A stretch of 64,000 bases of DNA from Symbiodinium natans. Taxonomy: Eukaryota > Sar > Dinophyceae > Suessiales > Symbiodiniaceae. Numbering within the stretch: position 1 is the first letter of the stretch; each line of letters starts with the position of its first letter. The notes below the pieces were generated by a model. The model had not been told where the DNA came from. It did no database searches and saw nothing but the letters and a program-made list of their open reading frames with translations. A program made the position numbers and the translations under genes. The stretch spans positions 105,001 through 169,000 of the forward strand of contig CAJNDS010002731.1 in the NCBI GenBank assembly GCA_905221605.1, read 5' to 3'. Below, piece by piece: positions 36,765-49,100 of this stretch.

Positions 36765-38460
36765 TTCCTGTCGCACGAAGAGGAAGAAGGTCTGCGCGAA
36801 GGAAATCTTCAAGACGGGGGTTTGTCCTCTTTGGCCTCTCGTCTTTTTCCCGTTCTCTCTGAGGCAGGAGCTTGGCACCTGGCGGCGCAGCTCCACATGA
36901 GCAAGGCGCCGGACTTCAAGTCGCCGCCCACGCTTCCTTTTTTTCCATTCTTCTTGTCGTCTAAACATGTCTAAGCCCTCATACTATGCAATGCTATATG
37001 ATATATTAACATATATATATATATATATATAGAGAGAAGCAACACGTTTGCAATTGTTTTCATTTTTTGTTTCTCTCTCGCTCTCTGTCCCCTTCTCTCG
37101 CTCGCTACAGAGAAGAACTGAAAAGCGCTGACTTTCAGCGGGTGCGTTCTACAACCGTCCCCGTTTCTGCGTTCACACCCTCCCACCCTCTCAGCCGAAA
37201 CTACACGGCTAGCAGTTCTGTCCTTCGCGGGCTCGGCGTGCCGGATGGTCTGCCCAGGCTTGAGAAAGTTGTGAAGCCCAGTGCCATGCCTGCCTTATGC
37301 ACGTTGCCGTGCAGGGTGGCAGTGGAGAGGGCTCTCTCAATTTCTGTTTCAGGGACGTAGAGTACCCTGCCGACAGTTTGGGAAGACATGCCGGGGCCGG
37401 GGGTTCTGCAGGGAAGTCCATGACTGTCGGCGCCCCACCCTGACACATGAACGGGGCACGAAGGCTCGACTCCGTACTGTCAGAATGAAACACGCGGAAA
37501 GGGTAGCCGCGCGTGCATTGCACCGGCTGCCCCAGTTTCTCTGATCATGCCAGGACAGGTGCGTTCGTGGCACCCCCGTGCCCAGGGCTTTCTGCTGTAC
37601 AGCCCCGGCACAGCCCCGGCAGGACGCCTTGAACGCCTCGGAAGCCCTGCGCTGTGCTCAGGCAGCACGGGCGGCGCATAAAGGCGCGCAGTCGAGAGAT
37701 GTCGAGAGTCGAGACTAGAGAGTCGAGAGCCGAGAGATGTTGAGAGAGTGAGACGCACTCCGCGTGTCTGCCGGGGGGATCTTGCAAGGCTGCGAAGTAA
37801 GTGCAAACGAAGAGGACTGAGCCGGGTGTAGGTTTGGAGCTTTTGGCAGACCCGCAATCAGTTGGGAGTGGCCTGTGTCCACTGTGTCGCTTCTGAGCAT
37901 CCGAGCTTCGGAACTTCGGAGGCCACCGTCCTGCAGACGCTTTCCGCCGCCCACTTGGCCAACGGCGAGGCCGCCAAGGCGCTGGAGGCCCGTACACGAT
38001 TCGCCACCACATTCCATTGTTGTTCTTCAAAAATCGCGCACTATTCGAGGTTCCATAAGCTTTAATGTCTGTATATGGAAACAAAAGGTGTCTGTGTCTG
38101 GCGATCTCTGTCACTAGTCTGTCACTAGTCTGTCACCTCAGTGCTCTGCGGCACTCTGTCAAGAGCAGGTGGCCAGCGCAGGTCGCGAGCTCTGCAAGCA
38201 GGCGCTGCTGCGCTGCTTCGCTTTTGCCATTCGTGGCCAACAGAATCTGCACAAGAACTTCGCTTGCTCCCGCCGTGCAGACTTCTTACGAAGAGTTCTT
38301 TCCTCTGAACAAAGAAGCCGCGGATTCGTCTGAGCCAAAAATCCCTAAAGCTGCCTAAGCTGACTAAGCTGCCTTCATGGAAGAGGCTGGGGCCGTGGGC
38401 GGCGAGGCCTTGTGCGCCCTGCGAACGGCCAGCCTGGGGGCCTTGAGCGCGTTCTCCGCT
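35270..38460 (+). CDS. TPR-like protein 2
   Basis: Exon-like stretches in one orientation: about 35281-35357 (RQEAAEEALQEARNRQDQAR), about 36600-36689 (LKEKRESLEEAAVALEALED), about 36863-36935 (EAGAWHLAAQLHMSKAPDFK), about 37618-37683 (DALNASEALRCAQAARAAHK), about 37905-37990 (ATVLQTLSAAHLANGEAAKA) and about 38375-38460 (EEAGAVGGEALCALRTASLG). All show the Ala/Leu-rich TPR spacing seen in the gene at 23 kb. Gaps between them are filled with simple sequence, including a 74-base poly-G run. Start, end and exon borders are not defined, and it cannot be excluded that these exons belong to one gene with those after 41 kb. Presumed scaffold role only. Confidence 0.5.
36690..36763. repeat. Poly-G run of 74 bases
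   Basis: An uninterrupted G homopolymer directly after a TPR-like exon. The true length may differ, because such runs are poorly sequenced and can form G-quadruplexes. Confidence 0.95.
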
Positions 38461-39450
38461 GAAGTGTTTCGATGTGTGTACTTGTTTGGGTTCAGTATGG
38501 GAGGGGGAGGGCCTTTTCTGTGTAGAGTTTGCGCTTAGGCGGGCTGAAGGCGTTTAAGGAAGGTTTGCAGGACGGCAACTGGTAATATGGTAGTTCCTTA
38601 CTGTCGAAGAAAGACAGTATTATGTGTTGTTCTCGTCTTCCGTTCGTCGGTGGGGAATGCTAGGGGTGTTTGTTGAAACGATTTAGGTTCAATCCGCCGC
38701 TGTTTTTGGCCCAATGCGGAACGATCTCCCCCTGAGTTCGCGAGGAGCACGGAGAAGGCCTTAACCCCCTGAGGCCTGGGGCCCTCTTTCAGAGTCCCGT
38801 TGTATCCTTGCACAAGCTTTGCATATCTATCCTTTGGTGCTGACTTTGTACCTTCGGTGCAAGGAACACATTTCGACATGGCTGCCAGCCGCCGATCGCC
38901 TGTGCTGCCGGTTTTGACGATCCTCTGCATGCCGGGGCACCAAGTGCTGCCTCACGAACACCAAGATGCGATGCCTGTCCAAATCTCTCAGATTCAACGC
39001 ATGCCTGTTACCTCACGACAAAAGAATCCTCACTTTGCTTCTTCGGCCCTTCCAACAACTCAGGGTGGGTGCACCGACGTTTATGGGCTTCAGGCATGCC
39101 TCCAGCATGTTTTGTGCAGCATGTGCAAAGTGCCTACTTAAGGATCTGGGTTTCACTTGCATGCAGCTTGTACAGGGTCGTCATCGAACCGTGTGGAAGC
39201 AAGCACAGGCCGACGGCCAACAGACGCATCGTGTCAGTGAATGCGGATCCCAAGCCTGCTTTCAAAGGCGAGTGCACTGCAGCTCTTTCACTGACTTTCA
39301 CCTTTGGAGCTTCGTTTCGAAAGGTGACAAGCCCGCCCACCCCATTCTGGACAGTCCAACGCTCGGATGGCTGAGACTAGATGTCACTTAAATGCTTGAG
39401 TGACTGAAAATCGAGCATCGCTTATGGCACATCTCGCCCGTGTGAGGCGG
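38461..39450. other. Spacer without recognised gene
   Basis: No family or consistent exon pattern is seen on either strand, although some frames remain open for about 100 codons without protein-like motifs. Confidence 0.5.
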
Positions 39451-39457
39451 CTGTACG

Positions 39458-40245
39458 GATCTGATGCAGGCGGCCTACAAAGGAGACACCGGGAAGGTGC
39501 AGACAGTTGCTCGTAGGCACTTGTAGCAGAGCTTCTCGCTTCTGCTTAAGTGATTGTCTCCGTGATTTCTGCCGGAGGTGAAGGATCTAGTCGAGAAGGG
39601 TGCGGACATTAACGGACAAGATGCCTATGGCTGGACAGCTGTGGATTGCTTAGCCGATGCCTGCCTCAGCCAGACAGCCAGAGCTTATGGCTCTTCATGG
39701 CCATCCTGTGACTCATGTGACCAGGTTCGTTACGCTGTCAGGAACAGGCTGGGACGGCTGGGACAGGTTTCGAGTCGGGTTTGCGATGTTGAGCGGCTGC
39801 TCTGCTGGCAGGCAACTGGACAGTGTCCAGGCCCTTCTGGATCTGGGGGCCGATATCAATCTTGCATCCAAGACCGGTAGCAACTCGGCAGCTTTTTTTG
39901 GGTGCCCGGTAGAGCTTGCTCGCTTGGCGCGTGGCCTTCAGGGACGCCCCTCATGTCGGCGGCTGGCAATGGCTTGGAGGACGCCCCATCAATGGAAGCA
40001 CGGGCCAGAATGCATTCGGTGGCAAAATGGCAAAAGCACTCTGTATCTCGACCGCTGAAGGAGATCTGCAAGCTGCTCGTCGAGCAGGGCGACGCCGACA
40101 TTATGGCCACCGGCCCCAGAAAAGAATCACATGATGCAGCGTGGTAGGTGTGGTACTGCACTGGCCACCCACAGGCTTTGGATGACGGTGGCAAGACCGC
40201 GTATGACCTGGCCCGGCACTCAGAGGTCAAATACTGGCATCTTTG
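39458..40245 (+). CDS. Ankyrin-repeat protein
   Basis: Exons: about 39458-39496 (LMQAAYKGDTGK), 39578-39640 (VKDLVEKGADINGQDAYGWT), about 39690-39720 (PELMALHGHPVT), about 39812-39894 (LDSVQALLDLGADINLASKT), about 39942-39973 (TPLMSAAGNG), about 40061-40112 (EICKLLVEQGDADIMAT) and about 40175-40225 (LDDGGKTAYDLARHSEV). These give about four ankyrin repeats with the expected TPLMxAA-x-G and LLxxGADIN elements. The 39496/39578 junction joins in frame with GT donor and AG|G acceptor. Ankyrin repeats are protein-binding modules, so no enzymatic role is implied. A further exon-like stretch at about 40310-40375 (LKALRTGPLGSDLIRDLVAG) may be the C-terminal part. The start codon is not located. Confidence 0.78.
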
Positions 40246-40379
40246 AACTCTCGAAGGAAGGGGCATGATACCAAGCTGAACCCGGTTGAACACGGTGAGC
40301 CGTCGCCCACGCTCAAGGCCTTGAGGACGGGCCCGCTGGGCAGCGACTTGATCCGCGACCTCGTTGCAGGTACTCTGGG

Positions 40380-41185
40380 CGGAATCAGAGATGTGAATTG
40401 TTGCATGTGTTGCATGTGTTGCCTCTTGCCCAAACAGCTTCGGGGCTTTCACAGGTGGGCAGACGGCCGGTGCCGGCGAGGACGGCTACCAGAGGAACAA
40501 AGGCTGACACTCCGGGAGCCACTCCGGAGTCACTGCTGAGGTCTGAGTGCACTGCCAGGCTCCTGAAGGCCGTGACTCCCTCGCCGCCTTTTGAGACGCG
40601 CTGTGAGTGGACTCGGGTGGCAGGGAGGGGCAGGGGCTTTGTGAGCAATGGCCTTCTGAGTTCACGCTTAGCATGCGAAGTGAGTTTTGAACCTGCCCCG
40701 ACCCAGTGCCACATCTCTTGCTATATCTTTCAACTTCTATAGCTTCTAATCTTTGTTACTTGACCACTTTCAAGACGTTCCACAGGGCCGTGGCGGAACC
40801 GTGGCCCTGTCTGCAAGTTGTGCAGAACACGTGAGCACCTTTGCCAACCAAAAGCCCTCACGAGAGTTCCCTGGAGATCCCTGGGACGTGCCGTGCCGTG
40901 CTATCTCAGGCGCAGACCTGTTGGAAGGCATGGCGAAGCGGCGAAGCGTTCGGGATCGGGGGGAGCAACCGGGGGCCTGTGGTGACGGGCGAAGGGAGCG
41001 AGCGTATGTTTTAGCTGAGCTCATACGTAGCCCCACACCCGCCAAAAAGTTGTGAAAAGGCCACTTCAGGCTACGTGGCCATGGGCCGAAACATTGCCGA
41101 CGCTACAAGAGTGCCGGATGTTTTACGCCTGGTTCTACGCGAGGGCTACGGACATGTTTAAGGGTTGAGCAGAAGGCGCGCTGTG
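40380..41185. other. Spacer, ankyrin gene to carrier-protein gene
   Basis: No recognised family. One exon-like stretch at about 41062-41110 (GYVAMGRNIADATRVP) is unassigned. Confidence 0.45.
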
Positions 41186-41189
41186 AAGG

Positions 41190-44040
41190 CACACTTCGAA
41201 GGCACGCTGCGGAATCCTTGGCAAGTGTGGCTTCCTCCGAGGCGCTTCGGTGCAGTTGGCGGACCTCGAGGGTGCTCTCAGCGCTGCCTCGGATGCCCAG
41301 GACTCCGTGTAAGGGGGGTCCGAGGGATCAAAAAGTCCCACACATCCCAGCAGAAGATTCAACAACGTCCGGCCGAACATAAGGAATCTCTGGCTTGGAC
41401 CCGGTTCATTTCGCTGCGTGCACCGTGTCAGGAGCTCTTCAGGGAGGTCGGCGACCAGCGAGCTGAGGCCCGGCCTTGCTTTTCACTACGGAGCACTACT
41501 TGGAGCCCCTCTGAGAGGCCCTCTCTTCCTCAAATCAGGTACAGCAGCGGACCCGCGTTTGGGGGCTCCCATCACTCTCTGGGAGCACACCCTTGTTCAG
41601 GTTTCTTAGGTCCCTAGGTGTGGAGGCCCCCGGTAAACAAAGAGTTAGAAGGATTCTCTCGGCCAACACAGGCCAGCGCGGCGCACCTGGTGGCAAGGAT
41701 ACAGCTCCAGCGGCAGGCTCGTCGGGGTGCAGTTTCCAGGTTTCTGCAGTCCCCGATTCTTCTGTTGGTGTGGCAGGATTTCTCGGCCGCTCGGCTTGCG
41801 GCGGACACAGCCTCTTGGAGCCGAATGGCCTAAAAAACACCCGAAACTTTGAGATCGAGAGCCCACTGTGGTCTCCTCCAAGCTCCCCTCCCAAACGTTT
41901 TCTCCACTGCGAAGACGCTCTGGAAGGCGAGGGCCCTGCTGCGACAAACCAGCGAACTTGGCCGCGAGGTGCCGCTGCGTGGCAAGGGCTGCTGAGAATG
42001 TGAGAGTCGTGAGAGTCGTGAGTCGTGAGAGGATTCCGGCGGGGGGGGGGGGGCGGGGGTGCTTCAGCTCAGTCTTGAGTTTTTGCTGTGCTCTTCGAAA
42101 AAGGCTGGCATGCTGCTCCTCTCTTCACAGGCGCCGGGCATGCTTATTGGCCATGGTTAGTTGGATCAACATTGTGGAAACATCAGAAACCAACTTTCTG
42201 CTTTCTGATGGCATCTCTCTCACACCTGTGCTGCACGATCAGCAGATGACAGGCCGTAGAGGGTTGAAATTTCGAAGGCTATGCAAGGCTTCTAAACTTT
42301 ACAATTGAGTGAGCCGCCGAAAGGATGACGATTACATGTAGGCCACCGGGAATTTTTCATCTTCCAGGCTTTGGTCTTTTCTAAGCGATAGTATACTCAA
42401 GCGAGCTTTAGGCAGAAGAGGGAGCATTGTCGAGTGTGCTAGAAAAGGGTTTACATTTGTGGAGGCGGGCAGCTTGGAACTAGCTGCCGGCGCCGTTCCT
42501 GGAGGTGGCAAGGTCGGCGCCATCTCGAAGTGTTTTGGAAGGTTCGTATCGGCAATTGACGCACGGCTGTTGCGACAGCCGTGTGTTGTTCAACGATCTT
42601 CTGGTCAACGGACGGACCTGCTGCCGTGTCCTGTTCTCCTCGGCTTCCGAATTTAAAGGCTGCACGGAGCTTCTTCGAGGGGCGCGGACGCAACAAGGCG
42701 CCAGAACAGAAAATAAGAGCCATCCTTGCAAAAAGGCGATGCCAGCAGACGCCGATGCCAGGTCCTAGCAACATCCAAGGAAGCCGTCGCTCTTTCAAAG
42801 AGGTGCATATCCTTTGTCAACCGTGGCACCTTTTCGGGTATCGGCGGTATCGGGTTCCTTCCGCTCTTTGGCAAGAGGCTCAGCAGCAATCACATGGTGG
42901 CTGTTGCGTCCGAAGCCCCAGTGTAGCTCAGTCACGTGTCCACTTTTTGGTCTCCCTTTTTGTACTGGGGGGCCAGATCTCTCTCTCTCTCTCTCTCTCG
43001 CCTCTGAGGCGCTTGGCCCACGCTCGGGCCAAGGTCTCCAGCGGGCTTCTGGACGGAGCCACCGAAGACTTGCAGGAGGCAAAAGACATTCATGTTCCTC
43101 GACTCCTCTTCTTTGGCCTGGAAGAAAAGCATGTCGTGTGAACCCCTCTTGACGCAACTTGAGAGCGCTTCGGCACCAGCCGGCACCCACCGGCACCAGG
43201 CCCTGCCGGTACTGCAAGAGCTGGGAGACCACCGCGCCGTCGGAGCTGCCAAGTTGCTGCAGGGGCCTCTCCTGGCGAGGGTTGAGAAGGCTTCACCCAC
43301 TGCCCACTGCCCCACTGAGGCAAGCCAACATCTCTATCCTCCAGGGCGCTCCGGACGTGGCAGCTGCCAAAGAGGCAGCCGAGAGTCTGAGAGCTGAGAG
43401 CTGAGAGGAAGAATTTTCGCGCCATTTTCCAGGCCTTGGAGAGTCTTCGGACAGCCGGCAGTAGCCACGAGGTCGCGCTGGCCCAGGCCCCCGCAGACCC
43501 GAGAGCCCTCAGGCGAGGGGTTTCGGTCAAACCACGACTCCGAAGAGGCGCTGGTGGCCAAGATGAGCAGGGCCACGCCCCAGGCAACGCCAGCGCGCCG
43601 TGGGTGCTTGCGGCAGGTGGTTGGGGTGGAGCTCGTCTCAAAAATAGGAGAGCGAATCGCAGGCGCCGAGGCCGGCAGCGGGGGCTGCCCAGGCGCAGGC
43701 TGGGTTCGCAAGTTGGCAAGTCGGTGACAGAACGCACATGGCGAGAGAGCGCCATGCGTTGCCTCCAACATGTCTGCTTCTGTGCATTTGTATTTGCTGG
43801 GTTGGGCAAGGCGCCAGTCTCTGCAGAGCCGACCGCAGCTGTCGGGCACCCAAGCTCAAGGGCCTCAAGGGCCTTAGAATGGCTCTTTAAAGAAGCCAAC
43901 TCTTTCTGAGAGTTGGGTTGGAGGCAGGGAGGCCACCCCCCCTCCTGCATCCTTTCTCCGCTTCTTGAGTCCTCGAGGTGGCGAAGAAGCCCGCCGTCGT
44001 GGACAAGATGGCGCTGCCGGCCGCTCAGCAACGGCCCGGT
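41190..44040 (+). CDS. TPR-like exons upstream of an ACP domain
   Basis: Exon-like stretches: about 41195-41310 (contains QLADLEGALSAASDAQDSV), about 41434-41475 (LFREVGDQRAEA, a typical TPR turn), about 41897-41985 (AKTLWKARALLRQTSELGRE), 43008-43074 (LAHARAKVSSGLLDGATEDL), about 43202-43260 (PVLQELGDHRAVGAAKLLQ), about 43343-43400 (APDVAAAKEAAESLR), about 43433-43486 (ALESLRTAGSSHEVALAQ) and about 43977-44038 (VAKKPAVVDKMALPAAQQRP). The pattern is that of TPR helix pairs. They lead without a recognised break into the carrier-protein exons from 44416, so a TPR-ACP fusion protein is possible. The link rests on order and strand only. Confidence 0.5.
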
Positions 44041-44415
44041 GAATTCATTGAGCCTCCCGGAATTCGTGTGGAGGACGGTGTTGTTTTTTTGTTTAGGGTG
44101 GGGCGGGGGGTGCGGTGGTAAGCTCACGTTGTTTGTGCGCCAGTAGCATGGTGCCATGGCAGTGTAGTAATAAGTGTACAGTGTCGTGCAGCCGCGCTGC
44201 CCTCGCAGCGTAAAGGACCCGCGAGCATGCTTGTCGATGTGTCTGTCGGTTCATCTGCAGATTTGTTTGCATACCACAGTTATTGGTACCTTTTGTTTGT
44301 GTGTGTATGCATGCATGCATTTGCGAAGATGTGCGTGACCATGCTGTGCTGATCCAGGGGAAAGAGTCTCACCTAGTAACTAGACCATGGGGGCTGAAGT
44401 GACCGTATTTCCCGA

Positions 44416-45055
44416 GGGCTTTGCCCGATCGCGTGAAGTACACGCTCACGGAGCTGGTGGCCGAAGCCATTGGCCCGAGCCCCAGTCAGACGGAGCAACC
44501 TCGCACTAATCGTTCGACGTTTTGATCCATGTGCCTGCACATTCTTGCATTGAACCTCGAGGCCAAGAGGGCATGGAGGAGGTCGCTAGGGCCAGGGCCG
44601 GGTCCAAGCTGCATTTGCAGACTTCACGCAACGTGTTGCAGGACCGCACCCTCATGGAGACGGGCATGACCAGCATCCTGGCTCCACGAAGCAATTTTCG
44701 CAACATGTAATCAATATCAACTGGAACACCGAGGTATTGCGAGCATCATGCTTCGAGACAAGATCCAGGCGCCTGCTTTTCCAGCTGAGGACACAAGAAA
44801 GATCAAGAAGGTTTTCCCGTCGCTCGGGGCGCCACGCGAATTCCGCAGGCAGAGTTTCCTGAAATTCCGGAGATGGCGGGGAGCCCAAGCGGCCCAACGA
44901 GCGATGAGCGACGGTCATCCGAAAGCCCGGAAAATCTCAAGCAGGATCTCACATTCGTCTTCGACTATCCGACGATTCGCGCCGGCCTCATCTCATTGCT
45001 GGCCTCGGCGCGTCGTACCATGTCTATGTCAACGGGCCAACATGTGCAAACTTAA
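44416..45055 (+). CDS. Acyl/peptidyl carrier protein (PP-binding) domain
   Basis: Carrier domains hold growing acyl chains on a phosphopantetheine arm attached to a Ser. Three pieces match successive parts of the fold: about 44416-44472 (VKYTLTELVAEAIG, helix I), 44642-44680 (DRTLMETGMTSIL, the attachment loop with candidate Ser in G-M-T-S) and about 44940-45055 (QDLTFVFDYPTIRAGLISLL, the L-x-F-D-Y-P-T end), then TAA at 45053-45055. The second piece has an AG|G acceptor and GC donor. In place of the usual D-S-L the site reads T-S-I. A Ser/Pro/Glu-rich stretch at about 44860-44935 lies between the second and third pieces and may be retained linker or intron. No KS or acyltransferase lies next to it; TPR-like exons precede it. 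Confidence 0.78.
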
Positions 45056-45059
45056 AGTC

Positions 45060-46120
45060 GCTAAGAACTATTAACAGGAAGGACTTAGGCGAGGAGAGTA
45101 CCTCAAGGAGTGTCGCGAAGTGTGGAGGCGAGATGACCGGCTTCGTCCTTACGCAGCTGCCCAACGATGCCTGAGACGGGCTCCCCTGCTGCGCGGAGAC
45201 TCGCAGCTCAGCTGGCTGAAGCCCCCTCTCTGGGACCCCATCGAGCCCCCATCTCAGAGCTCCATCCCGCTCCCCACCTCCCGCTCGCTTTGCCTCTCTC
45301 TGTGACTCTTTGTGCCTCTCTCTGCCTCTCTCTGTCACTCTCGCTCCAGCTTTCTCTCGCCCGCTCTTCCCGTGGACGCAGCACCCTGAAAGTTTCTGGG
45401 TACTCGCGGCGCAAAGATTTCGAAGAGGAAAGCGGGTGAGAAGCGTCGCCATCGGTGAAGCAGCAGCGTGAAGGTAGAAAGTCAGGTGATCAGCCCGTGC
45501 GGCATTCCCAGCTCCGCCAGCATTGCGGGCTTCAGTTGGAAGCTCCTGTAGCACTTAATACAGTTCGTGCCTCCCCCACGCTGGCCATGCGGCGCCTTGA
45601 TTTAGCCCGGTGCTTACACCTTACCTTGAATCTTGTTGAGCTTAGTGAAGTGCTTAATGAAGTGTATTGAGAAGTGTCCGCGGCGGCCGCGAGTGGACAA
45701 GCAACACACAGCTTCGTGCTTTGAGTGGTGGCAATTCGCTTCGCCTGCAGTCTAGTAGCTTGCTGTATCCTGTGTCAGGGGCAGGTGTCGTTCGCCTGCT
45801 GCTTGCTGATCAACATGGTGTCTGGCGAGCAAGAAGTCATGAGACACGCGAGAATCAATAAGGACAAATTGTTGGGTGCGTTCCGGCTTTGGGTTTAGAC
45901 GGTTTAGAGCCTCGTTAGAGCTGATCTCTGCAGAGCGCTAGTGCCGGAGGGTCGGCTTGCAGATGGAATCTGATTGAAAACATGATGCCAAGGTGGACGT
46001 CATGGGGATGTTCTTCACCGCGCCCGGTTTCTTGACAGCCTTGTCACGTGTGTCTTGCCTTGCGAACTTGCGTGTGGAATCTGCTCGGAAACAGCGCTTG
46101 AGACCTGATGCTCCCTGAGT
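45060..46120. other. Spacer
   Basis: No recognised exon. Contains a CT-rich tract (about 45283-45360). Confidence 0.5.
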
Positions 46121-46124
46121 CATG

Positions 46125-49100
46125 GTGCCCTATGGCCAACAACTCGGCGCCTCGACCGCGGAGATCGCTGGCTTCACCACGGCCCGGAAATCCTGGAGTT
46201 GTACGGTTCAGGGCATGGGGGGGGGGGGAGTGGTCAGAACAGGTTAGCAAGGGCTCCCCTCCTGCCACGTAGCTCTTTTCTGTGAGCCAAGATGTGCGCA
46301 GGTCCGGTTCGGCTTGGCAGTGGTGTCTTTGATGTGGATGCCCAGACTGGCGGACACCAAGGGCGTGCTACTTTGCAGGCAATACGACTGGAGACCTCAG
46401 CCTAGGAAGGCACTTGTGTGGAACTTTGAGGCCATCTCATCTCTGATTTTCTCGGGTGTGGCCATCATCGCTCTTCAGCCCTACAAGGGTTCTGTTGGTC
46501 CAAGGAAGCTGTGCCTCTTGATCTCCGTCTTGGGGACAGCCGTCGCCTATGGGCTCCAGGCCCGTTTAGGATGGCAAAAGGCGATTTGGGTTTCCAGATC
46601 TTGCTTCAGGTTTTCATATGGTTTTCCTATCTTTCAGCTTACATGCAGCGCCCTTGCAGGGCAACGCCTACCTCTTCAGCCAATGTGAACGACAACTTCA
46701 TTCCATAGGGGCCGGAGATCAGATGAACCTTTGGGAGGGGCACATGCGGCTTGGCAGGAGAAGGGCCCACGTGATGTCTCAACAACTCGGGAGTTGCGCA
46801 AGTAGCTTCTGCGGGCGATTTGAGGTGCACAGTGGTGAACGGGACCGTCAGCATTGCAGGAAACAGCACCAACAGCGTTGCGACCGCCGTGGGCTCTGGA
46901 GGCCTCTTAGTCGCCCCGGTGGGCCATTCATAGCTGCATGTTGCAGCGCTGGTTTGAAGGGCCTCAGGGTTTCCATGGAGACTGTTCTAGGTTTTGCGTC
47001 CCTCTCCGCAGTCACTCTCCGATTCCCCCGGATCGAGGCTTGCTCGAGTGCACGGCCGACTGTGGCAACAAGGCACGAGATGGGATTCACGGCTTTTCAC
47101 GGCTAACCGCACGATGCCCACAGTAGAGTTGCGAATAAAGAGCTGCAAGTGCTTACAAGGTGTGTTCCCACAAGTCAACTCGCTCGGAGAGGATGGTGTG
47201 TATGTGATGATGGCGGGCCGGGCGCTGGCCGGCTTCTTCGGGGGCACCATGCCGGTCTTGAGGGCCTTCGTCACCGAGATCTCCCTGCCGAACATGGCGC
47301 CCCCTCGGCAAAATCCGCTCGAGATCCGTCTCGAGACTTGCCACCCAAAGTTTGCAGTCAAACGCCGACAAAGAGACAGACATCTCTCGGAGCCCTTTTT
47401 CAGCGCTCGCCTTTTTGAAAGTGTTCCTCTTCCGAGGCACTTGTCAAGCTCCGGAGCACCGACGCTTTGCTCATATAATTTTTCCCGTGATGTGTCTGCT
47501 CTCCTTTGCGGCGTTCGCAGCGTTCGCGTGACAGAAGGCTTCTGGTTTGAGTGCCGGGGTTCCCGGGGTCTGGGCTTGACCTCCCCAACAGCCATATTTC
47601 AGACTTCGCTTGGAGTCCTCTTTGCTTCCTCTGAGCGCATGCTTGGCATCTCAGATTCTCTTTGCATCGATGCAGGCCGGCTCTCCAAAGGGGTTCCCCC
47701 CAAATCCCTCAGAGGTTTGACGTCCCACGTTTGCAGGCCGGCAACTTTGCGCTTGCTCCCATTGCAGGGGTCATCAGCCGGCATCTCAAAAGAGCAGTGT
47801 GTGTTGTGGCTGTTGTGGCATGTTATGGCAGCCCAGGGTCTTGAGTTTACAAAGTCCCACACGAACCCCTACGAAGCCGAGGCCGCTTTGGCCTACATTG
47901 GTCGCCGCCTAAAGGGGGGATCCCAAGACATGCCAAAACCAAACGTGGTCACGCGGTGGGGAAATCAACGTTCAGAGGCCCTGGCATGTCTCCACTGCCG
48001 TGGCTGTCTTCTGCCGGGGAGCCCGATCTCGAGAGTCTTGTAAGAGAGTTTGGAGAGTTACGGGAATGCAGGAGGTCTGCAACACCTTTGGGAGCGGTGT
48101 GCAAACGCGAGGTTTCGTGTTCACTACAGTCTTCTTCACGAACGCCAAGGAGGGGGAGAGGAGAAGAGAGAGAGAGAGAGGCAGCCGAAGATGAAGAAGC
48201 CGGCTGGTTCATCAGATCCAAAGATGAAGAAGCCGGCTGGTTCATCAGATCCAAAGACCATGTGACCTCCAATCGCACAGTTGATGCCAGTGTAGGTTCA
48301 TGTCGATGTTGCCTGCTCTCAGCAGACAAGAGATTGGGGGCGTCCCGAGGACGTCCGCTCGCAAGGGAAGAAGGCCGATGCCGAGGAAGGGCAGGCGGCG
48401 AGGGGTTTCCTCCATGGAGATCTGATATGTTCACGCGCACCCAAGACTTGGAGAAGAACGAATGCTAGTGAGAAGAAGCGGCAAAGGTAGTAGAGACATG
48501 ACAATGAGAACATGCCAGCCATGTCTTCTCTTGTATGCACACGACCCACTGGAGCTGTCATGAGGTCAGTTGTTGAGTTTGTTGTTTTCTGTTTTTGGTT
48601 CAGCGTTCCATGGAATTGCTTGAAACCTCGTTGGAGAGCTGCTGTGGAGGCAGAAGTTGTGCCTGCGGCGACAACGGTGCCCTTCGACGGCCCACCGCCT
48701 GCGAAGGCCTCGAATACAGAGTTGGGGGGAAGCGTAAGACAGAGAGAAGACATGGGGGGCGGCCACCCCCGGGCCCCCGGGGGTCACACGCTCTGCAAGC
48801 AAGCAAACAAGAAGACATGGGGCCCCTTTTGGGGGCGTGCGGAGAGGTTTGGCTAGGACGAGGGTTTATCTGGTTTCGGGTGTCAAGTTGTGAAAAGCCC
48901 AGTGGACCGCACGCGACCTCCTTGGCAGCCGCAGTGCGGTCGAAGTTCCGTGCTTCCCCTCCCCCTCCCCCCCCAAGCCCCACGCGCAGGACAAGATCCT
49001 TCTGCTCATGTTGTGCCTGGTCAGCACAGCCGTGCGGTTGCCAACTTGTTGGAGCCCTCGTGCCCCAAGGCTGGCTTACTGGTGTATATTCCAATGCGTT

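Noticed and set aside
43090-44157. 355-codon open frame on the - strand
   Set aside because: Antisense to the TPR-like exons between 43.0 and 44.0 kb, with no motif and a Pro/Arg/Ala-biased composition typical of antisense GC-rich exons.
46994-48043. 349-codon open frame on the + strand taken as one protein
   Set aside because: Only about 47191-47300 of it reads like a transporter helix pair. The rest is intron-like between AG|G and donor sites, so the frame is an accident of read-through.
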